NCBI GenBank assembly: GCA_002110485.1
Contig: MOWL01000067.1
Location: forward strand, 2,852,001-2,916,000
Length of the DNA stretch: 64,000 nucleotides
Source: Emergomyces orientalis
Taxonomy: Eukaryota; Ascomycota; Eurotiomycetes; Onygenales; Ajellomycetaceae
Direction of reading: 5' to 3'
The notes under the pieces were generated by a model. It was not told the DNA's origin. It made no database searches and saw nothing but the letters and a program-made list of their open reading frames with translations. Within the stretch, counting starts at the first letter, position 1, and each line of letters opens with the position of its first letter. The position numbers and the translations under genes were made by a program. Below, piece by piece: positions 1 to 13,260 of the stretch.

Positions 1-2448
1 GATTAGTTCGCCATCTACCATCCTTAAGGAATGGCACGTTGCCATCGTGTAGAGAATTTGTCTGTTTGCATTATAATCTACCGTCGGGTCTCTTTCATAC
101 GATTGATGAGGAAGAATAGAGGATGATTCAGGGAACATGTCACTAAATCTAATAGGGTAAGTGAAGTCAGCGGGCATCACTGAAAATTTTCTCGTGTTAA
201 GAAATTTAATTACCTTAAGTCTGGTTGGCGAATTACCCTGACCCCCAAGACATCAAGACCATCCTCTGTGAGAGTCCCGGTCTTATCGAAACAAATTACA
301 TTGAGTTTCCCGCCAACATTAACCCTGTAGGGGGATTTTTCAGCAATGGGCTACGCGGATTCCTTTTGTCGTTTGAAGACATACCTTTGAGGACTAATGC
401 AGAAAATTTTCTCTTTTTTCAATCTAGAAAGAGCAAAATTTGTACCAATCGATAGAGTGGCAGGGAGTGCGGGTGGAACGACGATGGTGATCAAATCAAG
501 AGCACGGACAATAATAGTATGCCACGGGAGCTAACGAAACAGTTAGGCCAATTTTTCTTAAACAAAAAAGGGGATCTCACTTACTCCTAATCGGACAAAA
601 TTTATGAATGATGCAATGAATCCAAATGCAGCAATAATACCCATGACCGAAATATATCTGAAAGAATCTCGGTAGAATTTGAAGCCAGATGGTTTCGGAA
701 AGAGCATTGAACGGACAAGGGCGCCCTTCGTTGTGTTAAAACCAGTCCGGATCACCATCGCCAAGGCGACAGCTTCATCGTCTTGAAGGTCTTGCGGGCG
801 CCTGGCTCTTATTATCCTTGTTCCAGAAAAAAGAGAATGTTTTGCGACACTCGGTTGGACAGATGGCGCACTGATGTCGAGGGAAGCGAGGGCTTCATTT
901 GTGGCTGGAGTTTTCGCAACAGGAACGGATTCACCTAGATCTTGGTTAGGATGGATAGTTCAACAGTGTCGGAGTTTGCGAACCTGTCAGCATGCTCTCA
1001 TTGACGATACAGTCTCCTGTTAGGAGGAGACAGTCGCATGGAACCTGGGTAAGGGATGGGTCGGAGACTTCATATACGTCGCCTGGGACCAAGTCCTGTG
1101 ACTGAATGGATCTCCCTATGAAAATGATCAGCGTCTGATAGTGCAATATTGTTTATATGCAGGAGAATCTGATTACGGTTAGGGAAAAAAGCTCTTACAA
1201 AATCCGTTCCTCAATACTCGGACATCACATTCGAAGTGGGAAATTTCTCGGAGACGTCGCATCGTCTGATATTCAAAGTTAGGATAGCCCTTGGAGCTTG
1301 AAGCTTTAGAAATACAATACCGATCTTGTTTCTATAGTGGTTGTGGTAATACTGAAGACCGAGATAAGAAAAATACAGGCCGCATAATAATAATATGCAT
1401 CCATTGACCAAAGAATCAGACTGGCAACCTGGAAGATATAGAACGGATGGAAAGCCTGGGAGGTAAAAAGGTTAGCTGCGACACTGGTTGCAAATAAAAC
1501 TGAGAGGAGCTCACCTCGTCAACCATAATTTGCGGGACGCTTTTTTGTTCAATATCAATTATGTTAGAGCCAAATACTTGTTCCCGACAATCCCTCTCCT
1601 CCGCCGTTAAACCAATTCGCAAAACTTTAATGCTCGTCCAGGAAGGATCTTTCCAGCCTGTACATTGTAGGAACCGGTCCTCGGCAGGATGATAGTAAAA
1701 GCGAATATAGCGATAATCCAAGAATCGTAGATATGGAAGGACCGGGTCATACTCCTCATCAAACGTAGAAGCGTCAACCTCCTTAGTTGGAGTGCCAAAG
1801 ACAGTCGACAACGGGCGATCATAGGGCTGGCTAACGACTTCATGAATTGTGAATTGGGCCCATTGGTCCTGCTTCTTTTTCAGTCCCATCCTCCAATCAG
1901 AAAAATATGAAGAAAAAACATCTTACCTCGACTGCGGTCCATTGACATCGAGATAATGGCGTTGGTGTGCCGATTAGTCTCACTCGCCATCGAGGAAGCC
2001 AACGAAAAAGAAGGTAGCCGAGACCACACGAGAGTACGGAGATTGCGAGGTATACGAGATAACCAGAAACACTGGTGTCGAAGCCCGCAATGACCGCTGT
2101 CAGGTCTTCCGTGGCGACGTATGTTTTCTGACTCGTCGTTTCGCCGAGCGACTGGCGCTTTACAGAATCCTTCGTGGAGTCGTATCGATGGAGCAACGGG
2201 GCATCGAAAGAGTCCCTTGCATGGGAGTCAATGGAATGGCGGCTAGGGCTTAGCGGTGCCTCCTCAATGTCGACCCCATATCCTTCCGCAAACCCGTTTG
2301 TGTCTTCATCTTCGTCTTCAGCATCGTCTACAACTGCCCACTCCGGCACCTCAGGGCTTTCCCGGAAGTAAGTGAAGCTGAGCTGCGAGTCACGTCGAGA
2401 TCTGCGGGGCACAAACGAGGCAGCACTGGAGGGAATGCTTTCTGACAT
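1..2448 (-). CDS. YPK9: P5B-type transport ATPase (Ypk9/ATP13A2-like), 5' part, partial at the left edge
   Basis: N-terminal half of a P5-type ATPase of the vacuolar/lysosomal membrane; the family exports polyamines and influences metal tolerance. Exons read on the minus strand: 2448-1927, 1868-1515, 1455-1321, 1265-1199, 1115-984, 934-585, 530-385, 324-214, 148-1. Visible in order: a Ser-rich acidic N-terminus (an Asp/Glu run near residues 41-50), a first hydrophobic hairpin, the actuator motif VNESMLTGES split by the 983-935 intron, a membrane segment with the P5B signature VVPPALPATL, and the phosphorylation motif DKTGTLTE in exon 8. PPALP rather than PPELP favours P5B over the ER P5A (Spf1). 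Exon 2 is taken to start at 1868, because the nearer acceptor at 1891 gives a stop. The nucleotide-binding and C-terminal membrane parts lie outside the window. Confidence 0.9.
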
Positions 2449-3637
2449 GGGCCCAGCATAAATCTATCTAAACGTTAAAAATTTCGTTCACTCAATTTCT
2501 CTCATGGTATGGAGTCCTAGGGCAGGTAAGCTATACAGACCTCATCATGGGCCATTTCTACATCGGATATGATACTAGCACTCCTATAGATACTCAGTAA
2601 AATGGCGGTATATCTTTAACGTCTAGCAATATAAGTACCTGCTTCTCACCGATTCCCTTCGATAATTGAAAGCGGGCACAGGTCCACCCATGGTGTCCCT
2701 GTCCGTAGAGAGCTCCGGTCCCGCCATGACGACGCGAACGACTCTGGCACTCTTGTACTCTAAAATAATCCCAATTCCCGAGAGAACATTTTCGAGGCTT
2801 TTAAGGAGATGCGATATAATGCCTCTGCAAAATGGTATTTTGGGTTTCCGAAAGGGAGAATATCCATATAGCAAAAGAACAAGAGCGAGCTCCGCCGGGT
2901 AGTTATGTGAAGCTCCACAGAAAGAGTTTAAGAAGCTGACAAAAACTTTGCTGATAGCTTATCATCATGTGACCTGTGTAATAAAACGCGGGCGTTCGTA
3001 TTCTTGTTTGTCTCTTGTCTTTATTGTGTCAATATACTTTTGATTAAGAACGGAGAGGTAACTCAGAAGATTACCTGCTGGAACTTGAGCATTTTTGTAG
3101 TCATTCAATTCTTTGTGCAGGCAGTGAAATTGATTGTGCATGAATTATACATTGTACTATATTTTGAGTGGGATAAGGTGTGCACTGAAGATAAATAAAA
3201 TAAATACAATTGTATAGTAGCCAGACCAAGGGTGGATGTCCTTTGCCACTTTATCAATTTCTCTAAATTCACTCTTCAGAATAAATAACAATTCTGAAGA
3301 TATATCACTCATTCTTTGTTCTCGTCTTCTATATGTATGTATATTTATATTTATATTTATTTGTTCTCTGCTGTCTGATTGACTGACATTGATTTGGTCT
3401 GGTTCTGGCTGGAATTTGCCAAGCCCCCTCAACCAAAACTGCGCTAAATCTTCCCACCAAGAAACTGACTCCCAATCGATACGTTTCGCCGCTTGGGGAA
3501 AAAAAAAAAAATTTCCCAAAGCATATCAACTCCCTCAACTCCTCTCATCTTTCTCTCCTCTCCCTCTCCCATCACTTCTCCCCTCCCTGCATCTGTCCAG
3601 TCCCATCTTTTACCCACCCTCCAGCCTGCTCGGAAAG
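2449..3637. promoter_or_regulatory. Divergent intergenic region between the P5B ATPase and NAP1
   Basis: About 1.2 kb shared upstream region of two divergently transcribed genes. It is AT-rich in the middle. A poly-A run lies near 3499-3511 and a nearly pure C/T tract at about 3536-3630 abuts the NAP1 start; such pyrimidine tracts are common just upstream of transcription starts in filamentous fungi. No convincing reading frame or RNA gene was seen; the small open frames on both strands lack coding character. Confidence 0.6.
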
Positions 3638-5201
3638 ATGTCGGAACCCATCAGAAACAAGAAGGTGGAATTTCCCACAGCTCCGTACGTCGAGTATCCC
3701 CTTTCCCCCGCTTTGTGGCTGTTGTCATTCCATCACCAACAACGTTTCTGACCGCTAATCTTCATCACAACCAGCACCCCCCAAAACACTCCAGCCAACA
3801 ATGCACCCATCTCTTCCCATGCCCAACAACCTGGTGTCGCCAGCATTAAAGAAGGTGTGTGCCTTTTATTCGTTCACCCCATCGGGTGTTTATTATTTTT
3901 ATTATTTTGTTTTCAAGTCAGCTAACGTAAAAGTGTTGGACTTTGCAGAGGACCTCGACCGTGCAGCAGCAGCTTCGCTCTTTGCGCAAAACCCAAAACT
4001 GGTGTCTATGATTCAAGGAAAGCTTGGATCTTTGGTTGGCCGATCATCTGGTTATGTCGAATCGCTCCCTGCTCCCGTTCGCCGCCGCGTGGCTGGCCTG
4101 AAAGGAATCCAGAAGGAACATTCGAAACTTGAGGCAGAGTTCCAACAAAAGGTTCTGGAGCTGGAAAAGGAATATTTCGCCAAGTTTAAGCCTCTATACG
4201 GCAAACGTGCGACTATCGTTAACGGAGAGACTGAACCAACTGAAGATGAAGTAGAGGCTGGTAAACAAGAAGATGAGGACGAGGACGAGGAGGAACCTAA
4301 GTCGGAAGATGAACCAAAAACGGAAGATGCTGAAGTGCCTGTCGCTGCTGGTATCCCTGAGTTCTGGCTCTCTGCCATGAAGAATCATATATCTCTTTCT
4401 GAAATGATCACCGACAGAGATGAGGAGGCATTAAAGCAATTGACTGACATTCGCATGGAATATCTTGAGCGTCCGGGATTCCGCCTGATTTTCGAGTTTT
4501 CCGAAAACCAGTTCTTCACCAACAAAACCATCTCTAAGACCTATTACTACCAGGAAGAAAGTGGGTACGGCGGTGATTTCATCTACGATCATGCAGAAGG
4601 AGATGAGATTGAATGGAAAGAGGGCAAAGATCTCACCGTGCGATATGAGAGCAAAAAACAACGAAATAAGAGTAAGGAAATTTTATCTATCCATGTACAG
4701 AAAACATCATAATTCTAATCACTGTTATTTCTCAATCTAGGTACCAAACAGACCCGCGTGGTGAAGGTTAAAGTTCCCACAGATTCGTTCTTCAATTTCT
4801 TCTCCCCACCAAAAGCGCCCACCGATGGCGAAGATGACGGGGCATCCGATATTGAAGAGCGACTGGAATTGGACTATACCCTCGGTGAAGACATCAAAGA
4901 GAAACTCATTCCCCGGGCCGTCGATTGGTTTACCGGAGAGGCCCTTCAATTTGAGGAATACGATGAGGATATGGACATGGATGATTTCGATGAGGATGAC
5001 GAGGATGACGAAGATGATGAAGACGACGATGACCGGAGATCGGATGGAGATTTGGATGAGGAAACCGATGAGGAGGTACGAAGCCCGAACGATATATTAT
5101 TCCGTGGTCCCCACGTTCAAGAATATAAATAGCTAACTCAGATTTACCAGGACGATGGAACGAAACCCAAGAAAGAGGCTGCCGAATGCAAGCAGAGCTG
5201 A
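3638..5201 (+). CDS. NAP1: Nucleosome assembly protein NAP1
   Basis: Histone H2A-H2B chaperone of the NAP/SET family, acting in nucleus and cytoplasm. Exons 3638-3684, 3775-3854, 3949-4671, 4741-5075, 5151-5201 give 411 residues, normal for the family. A short N-terminal tail (about residues 1-45) is followed by the NAP fold with the dimer helix, then FEFSENQFFTNKTISKTYYY and an acidic C-terminal tract very rich in Asp. An acidic loop (KQEDEDEDEEEPKSEDE) sits inside the core. The last exon encodes only 16 residues ending CKQS, a CaaX-like prenylation box similar in placement to the CKQQ end of animal NAP1L1. Splice phases are consistent throughout. It is followed by 1.6 kb before the myosin gene. 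Confidence 0.96.
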
Positions 5202-6814
5202 ACAATGTGTTTTCTTATTTTCCGGAAGAAAAAAAAGAAACTGTTCTAACTTGTGCACGCCTGGGAGTCCCTGTTTCAATGCTTTTTTGCCCGCTTTTAT
5301 CCATTTTAAACCGCACACGCGTTGCCCAACCTGCTTCTGTTTTCTTTATTTTCCATGCTACCTAGTTTGACATGATCACGTGAATTTTTCTCAGCTTTAA
5401 GTTTCCCTTTCCCTTTATTCTTCATTTTTTATTTTATTTTATTCATCAAGATTGAACCTAATAATACACATATAATATGGACAATGGCGTCTTTTCTCTT
5501 CTTCCCTTCTCCTCTACCCCCGTCCATTCCCCATTGCTATGTCCCCTTGAACTATTCCTACTCTCTGTCTTTGAAGGGAAAAAGGATACATTCAAAACGG
5601 CTGCCACCGCCGTTATTTTATCCCAGTATGTGTGTGGTGTGGCGCTGGATTTATTTTTCACCCATTCATAGCAAGAGACATACCCAGGCACATTACCTAC
5701 CCTGTCCGTATTCTGTGAACAAATTTTTTATATTCGGGACGCGGCGGCGTGAGGCGCGGATAAATGCAGTTTTTCCCACCACACTGTACCTTAGATATAT
5801 AATTTTGCCATTCACCCTACCCCTACCCTACCTGCCTACCTTAACGATCCTACTTATTCTGTTTTAGAAAGACAGAGCCCTATGCAAATCGAATCCAAAA
5901 GCCATGTTGTTTTTTGTTTTAGCTTTCTACTGCTTGTTTGTTTTAATGCCCTTTATTTAAGTAGTATACAAATCAAAAGGAATTCTATTTTGCACATTCC
6001 CTTTTTTGTTGATGAGGTATTTTCTCGGTACCGGTGCCAGTGGTTGGATCACTTTATGAATTGATTTGGTTATTTAGTTACTTATTTCAGCTTCGTGAAT
6101 AATGAGGTAGGAATAAAGAATTGTATACGGGATTGAACAATAGAAACAACCTTCGGATTATAATCAAGGACTCAGTAGACTAGGCTAGACCATCTTTGAA
6201 ACAACGATCCAGCTGGGGTTGCGTGGAGATCACGTGGCCCTTTTGGCGTCCGCTACCACCGCGCTACGATGGGGGCTTCCAACCTCTACCACAGTCTCCC
6301 GCTAAACCACCGCTTAAACCACCGCCTGTTCAGTGTTCAGGGGCAGCCCCAGCTCGCTAACTACGCTCATCTACCCTTTCGCTGCCACCTGGACTTCTTT
6401 TCCTCTTCTTGCTCTGTCTGCCTCTCTGTCTGTCCGTCTGTCTGGAAACCCTGGCGGTTTTTGGTTCTCCAGCTTTCTACCAGCAACCCTTTTTTTTGGG
6501 CCTTCCTCTCCCTCATCAGAACGGTGTGCAACTTCATTGCCGTGCACTGTACACCTTCTGCTAGCCCTCTTTTTTTTTCTTTTCTCTCACCCTTGCACAC
6601 GGCGATCTCGTTTTCCCTTTTTTTTTTTTTTTATTTGTTGTCGTTTTGGCCTCTTTTTAAATGCGGGAACCTCAACCACTCATTCCATTATCCGTCTGCC
6701 ACCGCGGGCATTTCGAATCTCTGGGGAACAGTCCCTAGCTGTCTTGGTATCTAATATAACTTAAAACGCTATTTGACGACCAGCTTTGGGTGTTTGGAAT
6801 TGCAGCTTGCAAAC
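5202..6814. other. Intergenic: NAP1 3' UTR and MYO2 leader
   Basis: About 1.6 kb with T-rich downstream sequence of NAP1 and a pyrimidine-rich leader in front of the myosin gene (poly-T near 6618-6632). CACGTG occurs at 5377-5382 (within TCACGTGA) and 6231-6236. The frames open between 6269 and 6764 are repetitive Phe/Leu/Ser translations of C/T-rich DNA and are not called as genes. Confidence 0.55.
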
Positions 6815-9800
6815 ATGGTGCACATATTCGACGTCGGCACCCGGGCGTGGCAGCCTGACCCGACAGAAGGCTGGGTGGGCTCTGAGCTCGTTGAGAAGTT
6901 GGTGGATGGAGATAAAGTCACTCTAGTCTTTTCCCTGGAAAATGGAGAGGTTAGCATCCACTCCCATTTCAATGAAGCTCTGTACTTGTACCACTCGGCC
7001 TTTTTGATTGTATAGCGTAAAGCATCTGGAAATATCACTGACAAAACCGTTGTTCCTCCTCCCCAAATACAGACAAAGACAGTTGAGACCACCGAAGCTG
7101 AATTACAACTGGACAACAATGGATCCCTTCCGCCACTGATGAATCCATCGATGTTGGAGGCTAGCGAGGACCTTACGAATCTGTCCCATTTGAACGAACC
7201 AGCTGGTACGTTTGTTACTGCGATATGTCCGTGCTTGGGAACCTGGTTCTCTCTAACAGACCTGCTATGCTATAGTGTTGCAAGCTATCAAGCTCCGGTA
7301 CGCCCAAAAGGAAATTTATACATACAGTGGTATCGTCCTCATCGCAACGAATCCGTTTGCTCGTGTCGACTCGCTCTACGTTCCTCAAATGGTTCAGGTA
7401 TATGCAGGAAAGCAAAGGGCTACACAAGCTCCTCATCTTTTTGCTATTGCTGAGGAAGCATTCTCGTGAGTAAACATCCAGCTGTTGACAACACGATACC
7501 TAATTTTTTCTGACCTCGGGAACAAAAAATTATACAGTGATATGTTGAGAGACGGCCAAAACCAAACGATTGTTGTCTCTGGAGAATCCGGAGCAGGAAA
7601 GACTGTGAGCGCGAAATATATCATGAGATACTTTGCCACCAGGGGGACCCCCAACCAAGGGTCGTACAATGCAGGAAGAGCAGATTCAATCAGCGAGACA
7701 GAGGAACAAATTTTGGCAACAAATCCCGTTATGGAGGCATTTGGAAATGCAAAGACTACCCGAAACGACAATTCCTCCCGATTCGGAAAATATATTGAGA
7801 TTATGTTCGATGACAAAACAAATATTATTGGGGCGAAAATAAGAACATATCTCCTTGAACGTTCAAGACTTGTGTTTCAACCCCTAAAAGAAAGAAATTA
7901 CCATATTTTCTACCAACTAGTTGTCGGAGCTACTGATTCGGAACGGCAAGAGTTGGGCCTCTTGCCCATTGAGGAATTCGAGTATCTGAACCAAGGAGGT
8001 GCTCCGGTGATCGATGGAGTCGACGATAAAGCCGAATTTGACGCCACAAGGAAATCGCTTACGACAATAGGTGTGACGAAGGAGACCCAAGCTGATATAT
8101 TCCGAATCCTAGCTGCTCTTCTGCACCTAGGTAATGTCAAGATTCATGCCACTCGAACTGATTCTTCTCTTTCTTCCACGGAACCGTCTCTTGTGCGCGC
8201 ATGCGAGATGCTGGGGATAGAAGCGAGCGAATTCTCCAAGTGGATTGTGAAGAAACAACTTATCACCCGCGGCGAGAAAATTACGTCTAATCTTACCCAG
8301 CAGCAGGCTCTAGTTGTCCGAGACTCCGTTGCGAAATTCATTTACTCAAGCTTGTTTGATTGGCTAGTGGAAACCATTAACCGCGGGCTAGCCACAGAAG
8401 ACGTATTAAACAGAGTGAAATCGTTTATTGGAGTTCTGGATATTTATGGTTTTGAACATTTCGCCAAAAACTCCTTCGAACAGTTTTGTATCAATTATGC
8501 CAACGAGAAGCTACAGCAAGAGTTTAACCAGCATGTGTTCAAGCTTGAACAGGAGGAGTATGTCAGGGAACAAATTGATTGGAAATTTATTGATTTCTCG
8601 GACAATCAACCTTGCATTGATCTTATTGAAGGAAAACTGGGAGTCCTATCTCTGCTTGATGAAGAGTCTCGGTTACCAATGGGCTCTGACGACCAATTCG
8701 TCACAAAGCTGCATCATCACTTTGGATCAAATAAACAAAAGTTCTACAAGAAGCCTCGATTTGGAAAGTCCGCCTTCACCGTGTGCCATTATGCCGTCGA
8801 CGTCACCTACGAGTCTGATGGTTTTATTGAGAAGAACCGCGACACCGTTCCGGATGAGCATATGGAAATTCTCCGCAAATCCTCCAACGGCTTTGTGAAA
8901 GCCGTTCTCGAAGCTGCTTCTGCTGTCCGGGAGAAGGACTCGGCGGCCGTGTCCTCGCGCCCGGTTGCAGCACCAGGGCGGAAGATTGGTGTTGCCGTCA
9001 ACCGCAAACCCACGCTTGGAGGAATCTTCAAGTCGTCTCTGATTGAGCTTATGCACACCATCAACTCGACTGATGTTCACTACATTCGATGTATAAAACC
9101 TAATGAAGGCAAGGAAGCGTGGAAGTTCGAAGGTCCCATGGTTCTAAGCCAGCTGAGGGCGTGTGGTGTCTTGGAGACTGTCCGAATAAGTTGCGCTGGT
9201 TACCCCACGCGCTGGACGTACGAGGAGTTTGCTCTCCGGTACTACATGCTCTGTCATTCATCTCAGTGGACATCAGAGATACGCGACATGGGGCACGCTA
9301 TTTTGCGAAAAGCTCTTGGCGATGCCAGTCATCAGCAAGATAAATACCAGCTCGGTTTGACAAAAATCTTCTTCCGAGCGGGTATGCTTGCTTTCCTTGA
9401 AAACCTCCGCACGTCACGGTTGAACGAGTGCGCGACCATGATCCAGAAGAACCTGAAATGCAAGTACTATCGTCGCAGATACCTCGAGGCTCGCGAGTCT
9501 ATCCTTACCACGCAAAGCGTAATCAGGGGTTACCTGGCGAGACAACGCGCAGAAGAGATCCGTCGTATCAAAGCCGCTACCACAATTCAAAGAGTCTGGC
9601 GTGGCCAAAAGGAGCGGAAGCATTATGCCAGTATTCGGAACAATGTCATTCTCTTCGAGGCCGTTGCGAAAGGTTATCTCTGCCGGCGCAATATCATGGA
9701 TACCATTCTTGGCAACGCAGCCAAGACTATCCAGCGTGCATTCCGGTCCTGGCGTTCACTACGTGCTTGGAGACAATACCGCAAGAAAGTCATCATCATT

Positions 9801-12003
9801 CAGAGTCTTTACAGAGGAAGAACAGCAAGGAGTCAGTACAAGAAGCTGCGTGAAGAGGCAAGGGATCTTAAGCAGATCTCTTATAAACTGGAAAACAAGG
9901 TCGTGGAGCTCACTCAATCCCTTGGGACACTCAAGCGAGAGAACAAAGCCCTTACAACACAGCTTGAGAACTATGAAGGCCAAGTCAAGTCCTGGAGAAG
10001 TCGACATAACGCTCTGGAAGCTCGTACCCGAGAGTTGCAAGCCGAGGCCAACCAAGCTGGCATTGCTGCTGCACAACTGACTGCCCTGGAAGAGGATATG
10101 ACTAAATTGCAACAAAACCATGCTGAGGCACTGGTAACCGTAAAACGACTACAGGAAGAAGAAAGAGTGTCGCGCGAATCTCTCAAATCGGCAACTGCCG
10201 AACTTGATAAGCTAAGACAAGCTAATGCTGACCACGAACTCGAGAAGGATTCTCTCCGCCAGCTAATTTCTGATCTCCAAGATGAATTAGAGCTCGCTAA
10301 GAGGTCGGTTCCTGTTAACGGAGTTAATGGGGACCTTCAGAACGGAGCCGCCGCTCAACCCTCTATTACGGGTTTAATCAATCTGGTTTCATCCAAGAAG
10401 CCCAAACCGAAGAGACGTAGTGCTGGCACAGAGAAGATAGATATCGATCGATTCAGTGGTGCCTATAATCCACGGCCGGTATCGATGGCCGTGCCTAGTA
10501 TATCAACCCGCCGCTCCAATCTATCTGGTTCTACTTTTGCTCCCGGGGTGGATTCTATTGAAATGGAACTGGAGACGCTGTTATCTGAAGAAGACGAGCT
10601 CAACGACGAAGTTACGATTGGTCTTATCCGCAACCTAAAAATGCCTCTTCCCGGGTCTACTCCGCCACCGACAGAGAAAGAGGTCCTCTTCCCGTCATAC
10701 CTTATTAATCTTGTTACGTCCGAGATGTGGAATAATGGGTTTGTCAAGGAATCCGAGCGCTTCCTTGCTAATGTAATGCAATCTATTCAGCAAGACGTTA
10801 TGCAGCATGAAGGTGAAGATGCAATTAACCCTGGCGCGTTCTGGCTTTCCAACGTGCACGAAATGCTGTCCTTCGTTTTCCTGGCAGAGGATTGGTATGA
10901 GGCTCAGAAAACCGATAACTACGAGTATGATCGTCTTTTGGAAATCGTGAAACATGATCTGGAGAGCTTGGAATTCAACATATACCACACTTGGATGAAA
11001 GTTTTGAAACAGAAGCTCTACAAGATGGTTGTCCCGGCAATCATCGAGTCGCAGTCACTCCCAGGATTCGTGACTAACGAAACTAACCGCTTCCTTGGAA
11101 AACTCCTCCCGTCTAACAACACTCCTGCTTACAGTATGGACAATCTTCTGAGCCTTCTTAACAACGTATACAAGGCGATGAAGGCGTACTACCTCGAAGA
11201 CATGATCATCCTACAAACAATCAATGAGCTACTCCGTCTTGTCGGCGTCACTGCATTCAACGATCTCCTGATGAGAAGAAATTTCCTATCCTGGAAACGC
11301 GGTCTGCAAATCAATTACAATATTACCCGGATTGAAGAGTGGTGCAAGAGCCATGATATGCCTGAAGGGACCCTGCAGCTCGAGCATCTTATGGTAAGTT
11401 CATCATACTGTCGCTCCTCCAGCGAATATGGATTGTCAACTAATGCCCCTTTTAGCAAGCGACGAAATTGCTTCAACTCAAGAAGGCCACTCTCAACGAT
11501 ATTGAGATCATTCAAGATATCTGTTGGATGTAAGTAAATCATCATCCCCAGCTTATCCCTCACACCATAATTACAGGTTTTAATCTTATCTCCCAAATAG
11601 GCTCTCACCCAACCAAATACAAAAGCTTCTCAACCAGTATCTGGTCGCCGATTACGAACAGCCCATTAACGGCGAAATCATGAAGGCAGTTGCGTCTCGC
11701 GTGACAGAAAAGAGCGACGTCCTCCTCCTAACCGCAGTTGACATGGACGATAGCGGTCCCTACGAAATCGCCGAGCCACGTTCAATTACCGCATTGGAAA
11801 CATATACTCCATCATGTAAGTGAATATATAATCAGTGCCGACATGCGAATTAATACAATCGAGCTATGTACTAACAGCAATCGACAGGGCTCCAAACACC
11901 CCGTCTAAAACGCCTTGCGGAGATCGTGTCCATGCAAGCCATGGCACAGCAAGAGAAGCTTGACATGGGGGATACCCATGACACTGCCAGCGTGTCCGCA
12001 TAA
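6815..12003 (+). CDS. MYO2: Class V myosin heavy chain (Myo2-type)
   Basis: Actin-based cargo motor for secretory vesicles and organelles at the hyphal tip. Exons 6815-6949, 7073-7205, 7276-7465, 7538-11393, 11456-11529, 11601-11815, 11888-12003 give 1572 residues, typical of fungal myosin V. Order of parts: SH3-like N-terminus, P-loop GESGAGKT (about 168-175), switch I NDNSSRFGKY, switch II region LDIYGFEHF (about 452), actin-binding region with YIRCIKPN, several IQ motifs (about 780-905) for calmodulin and light chains, a coiled coil (about 920-1075), a Ser-rich linker and the DIL cargo-binding globular tail (from about 1200 to the end). The introns cluster at both ends and the central 3.9 kb is a single exon. 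No missing catalytic residue was noticed. Confidence 0.97.
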
Positions 12004-13260
12004 AATTATGGAAAAAAAAACCCCTTTCCATCCCACTGTCCTGTGTTCCCATTGCCCACGCTTGTGCGTATTTATCTTTAGTTAGTCTTTGGGAGTCCGC
12101 CTCAATTATTGCCATTTAGTTGTTCGAATCTACCCTCTCCCAATTCGGCGTCTATGCCGCCGCCGCCGTATAGACTCTGAGTGGAAAGAAAGGACCTAGA
12201 AGACCAGCCCATCCATTGCGCACTGTTTTCTTTTGCTTCCCTGTGGCTCCCCACACCACACCTTGTTGGCAAGATCGGGCGCGGTCGTATCATCGTTTTA
12301 TCTTCGTTTTTCTGATACTTTAGTTTTGTTTTTGTTTGTTCTAAGACCTTGTCTATATCCATTTTCTTTTTCAATTTTGCAAGCTCAACCAAGTTCCTCC
12401 CCCCTTTCTTCTCCTCTACTTCGTGTTACTTTTTCTTTTCTTGTTTCTTGCCTTCTTCCCTTTGGTGTCATGCTATTGGTTTTCCATGTTACTACATACA
12501 ATTTACAGCCTCCCTCTACGTTAGAAGATATACTCTGAACTGACCCCCCTCTATAATTATACCAGCGTCGTTTCTCCTTTCTTCTAGAACTTCATTGTTG
12601 TGATGTAAGACTAGTTTGCCCTTTTGTTTTTCTTTGAATGATTTGGCCATCAAAGGGCAAGGATCTCGGGAGCGGAAAGAAATAATGTAATGTACAAAAT
12701 TCCGGCTTCGCTTTTATCATCTGTTACTCTATATAAAGATAAATCAGCCCAAATTTTGTTTTGCAGAATTTGCTTTTCCTGAGGCTACAGAAACACACAC
12801 ATATATATACTAGATCCTAAGTCGGTTTACAGAGGCTACACAGACAGATAGGCGCAGGTGCACTTTACTTTAATAATGTTTAAACCCTTTATCCACATCC
12901 ACTAATAAAATTAATTTTGTAAACTGTATAAGATTGCAGTTTGAGGGATGCCTTATAAATTGCCATCAACCCCAAATAAATTTCAACGTTGATATTAGGG
13001 TCGAGAGATCTTGGCGATGTTTTTGGAAATCATATCCCACCACCACAAATTTCTGCCCCTCTGTGTTTTAATAGCCTTTCCCATGCTACAAACTCTCAAC
13101 ACAATATACAGTTTATCGCCCATCCCCCTTCTGCCCAGCGTATTTTGCATCCGAAATAAAAATAAAAGAAAATTCCAGGAGAGCAGGTCTGAGCCTAGAT
13201 CGCTCCCCGCCTTAGCTTGATATAAACAGAAGGTAGATAATTTGATCTCTTCCCGACACC
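12004..13260. other. Intergenic between MYO2 and HAM1
   Basis: About 1.25 kb. It holds the MYO2 3' UTR, T-rich stretches and AT-rich DNA before the HAM1 start. No gene, RNA or repeat family was recognised. Confidence 0.5.

Noticed and set aside
1891..1926. Short intron for exon 1/2 of the P5B ATPase
   Set aside because: The acceptor at 1891 gives an immediate in-frame stop; the acceptor ending at 1869 keeps the frame and yields the family-like sequence QWTAVEDQWAQF.
4052..4378. Antisense frame to NAP1
   Set aside because: Shadow of the acidic coding tract (poly-Ser antisense of Glu/Asp codons).
6269..6764. Two overlapping long frames upstream of MYO2
   Set aside because: Translations of a C/T-rich leader with repetitive Phe/Ser/Leu; no domain, and two frames are open at once as expected of low-complexity DNA.
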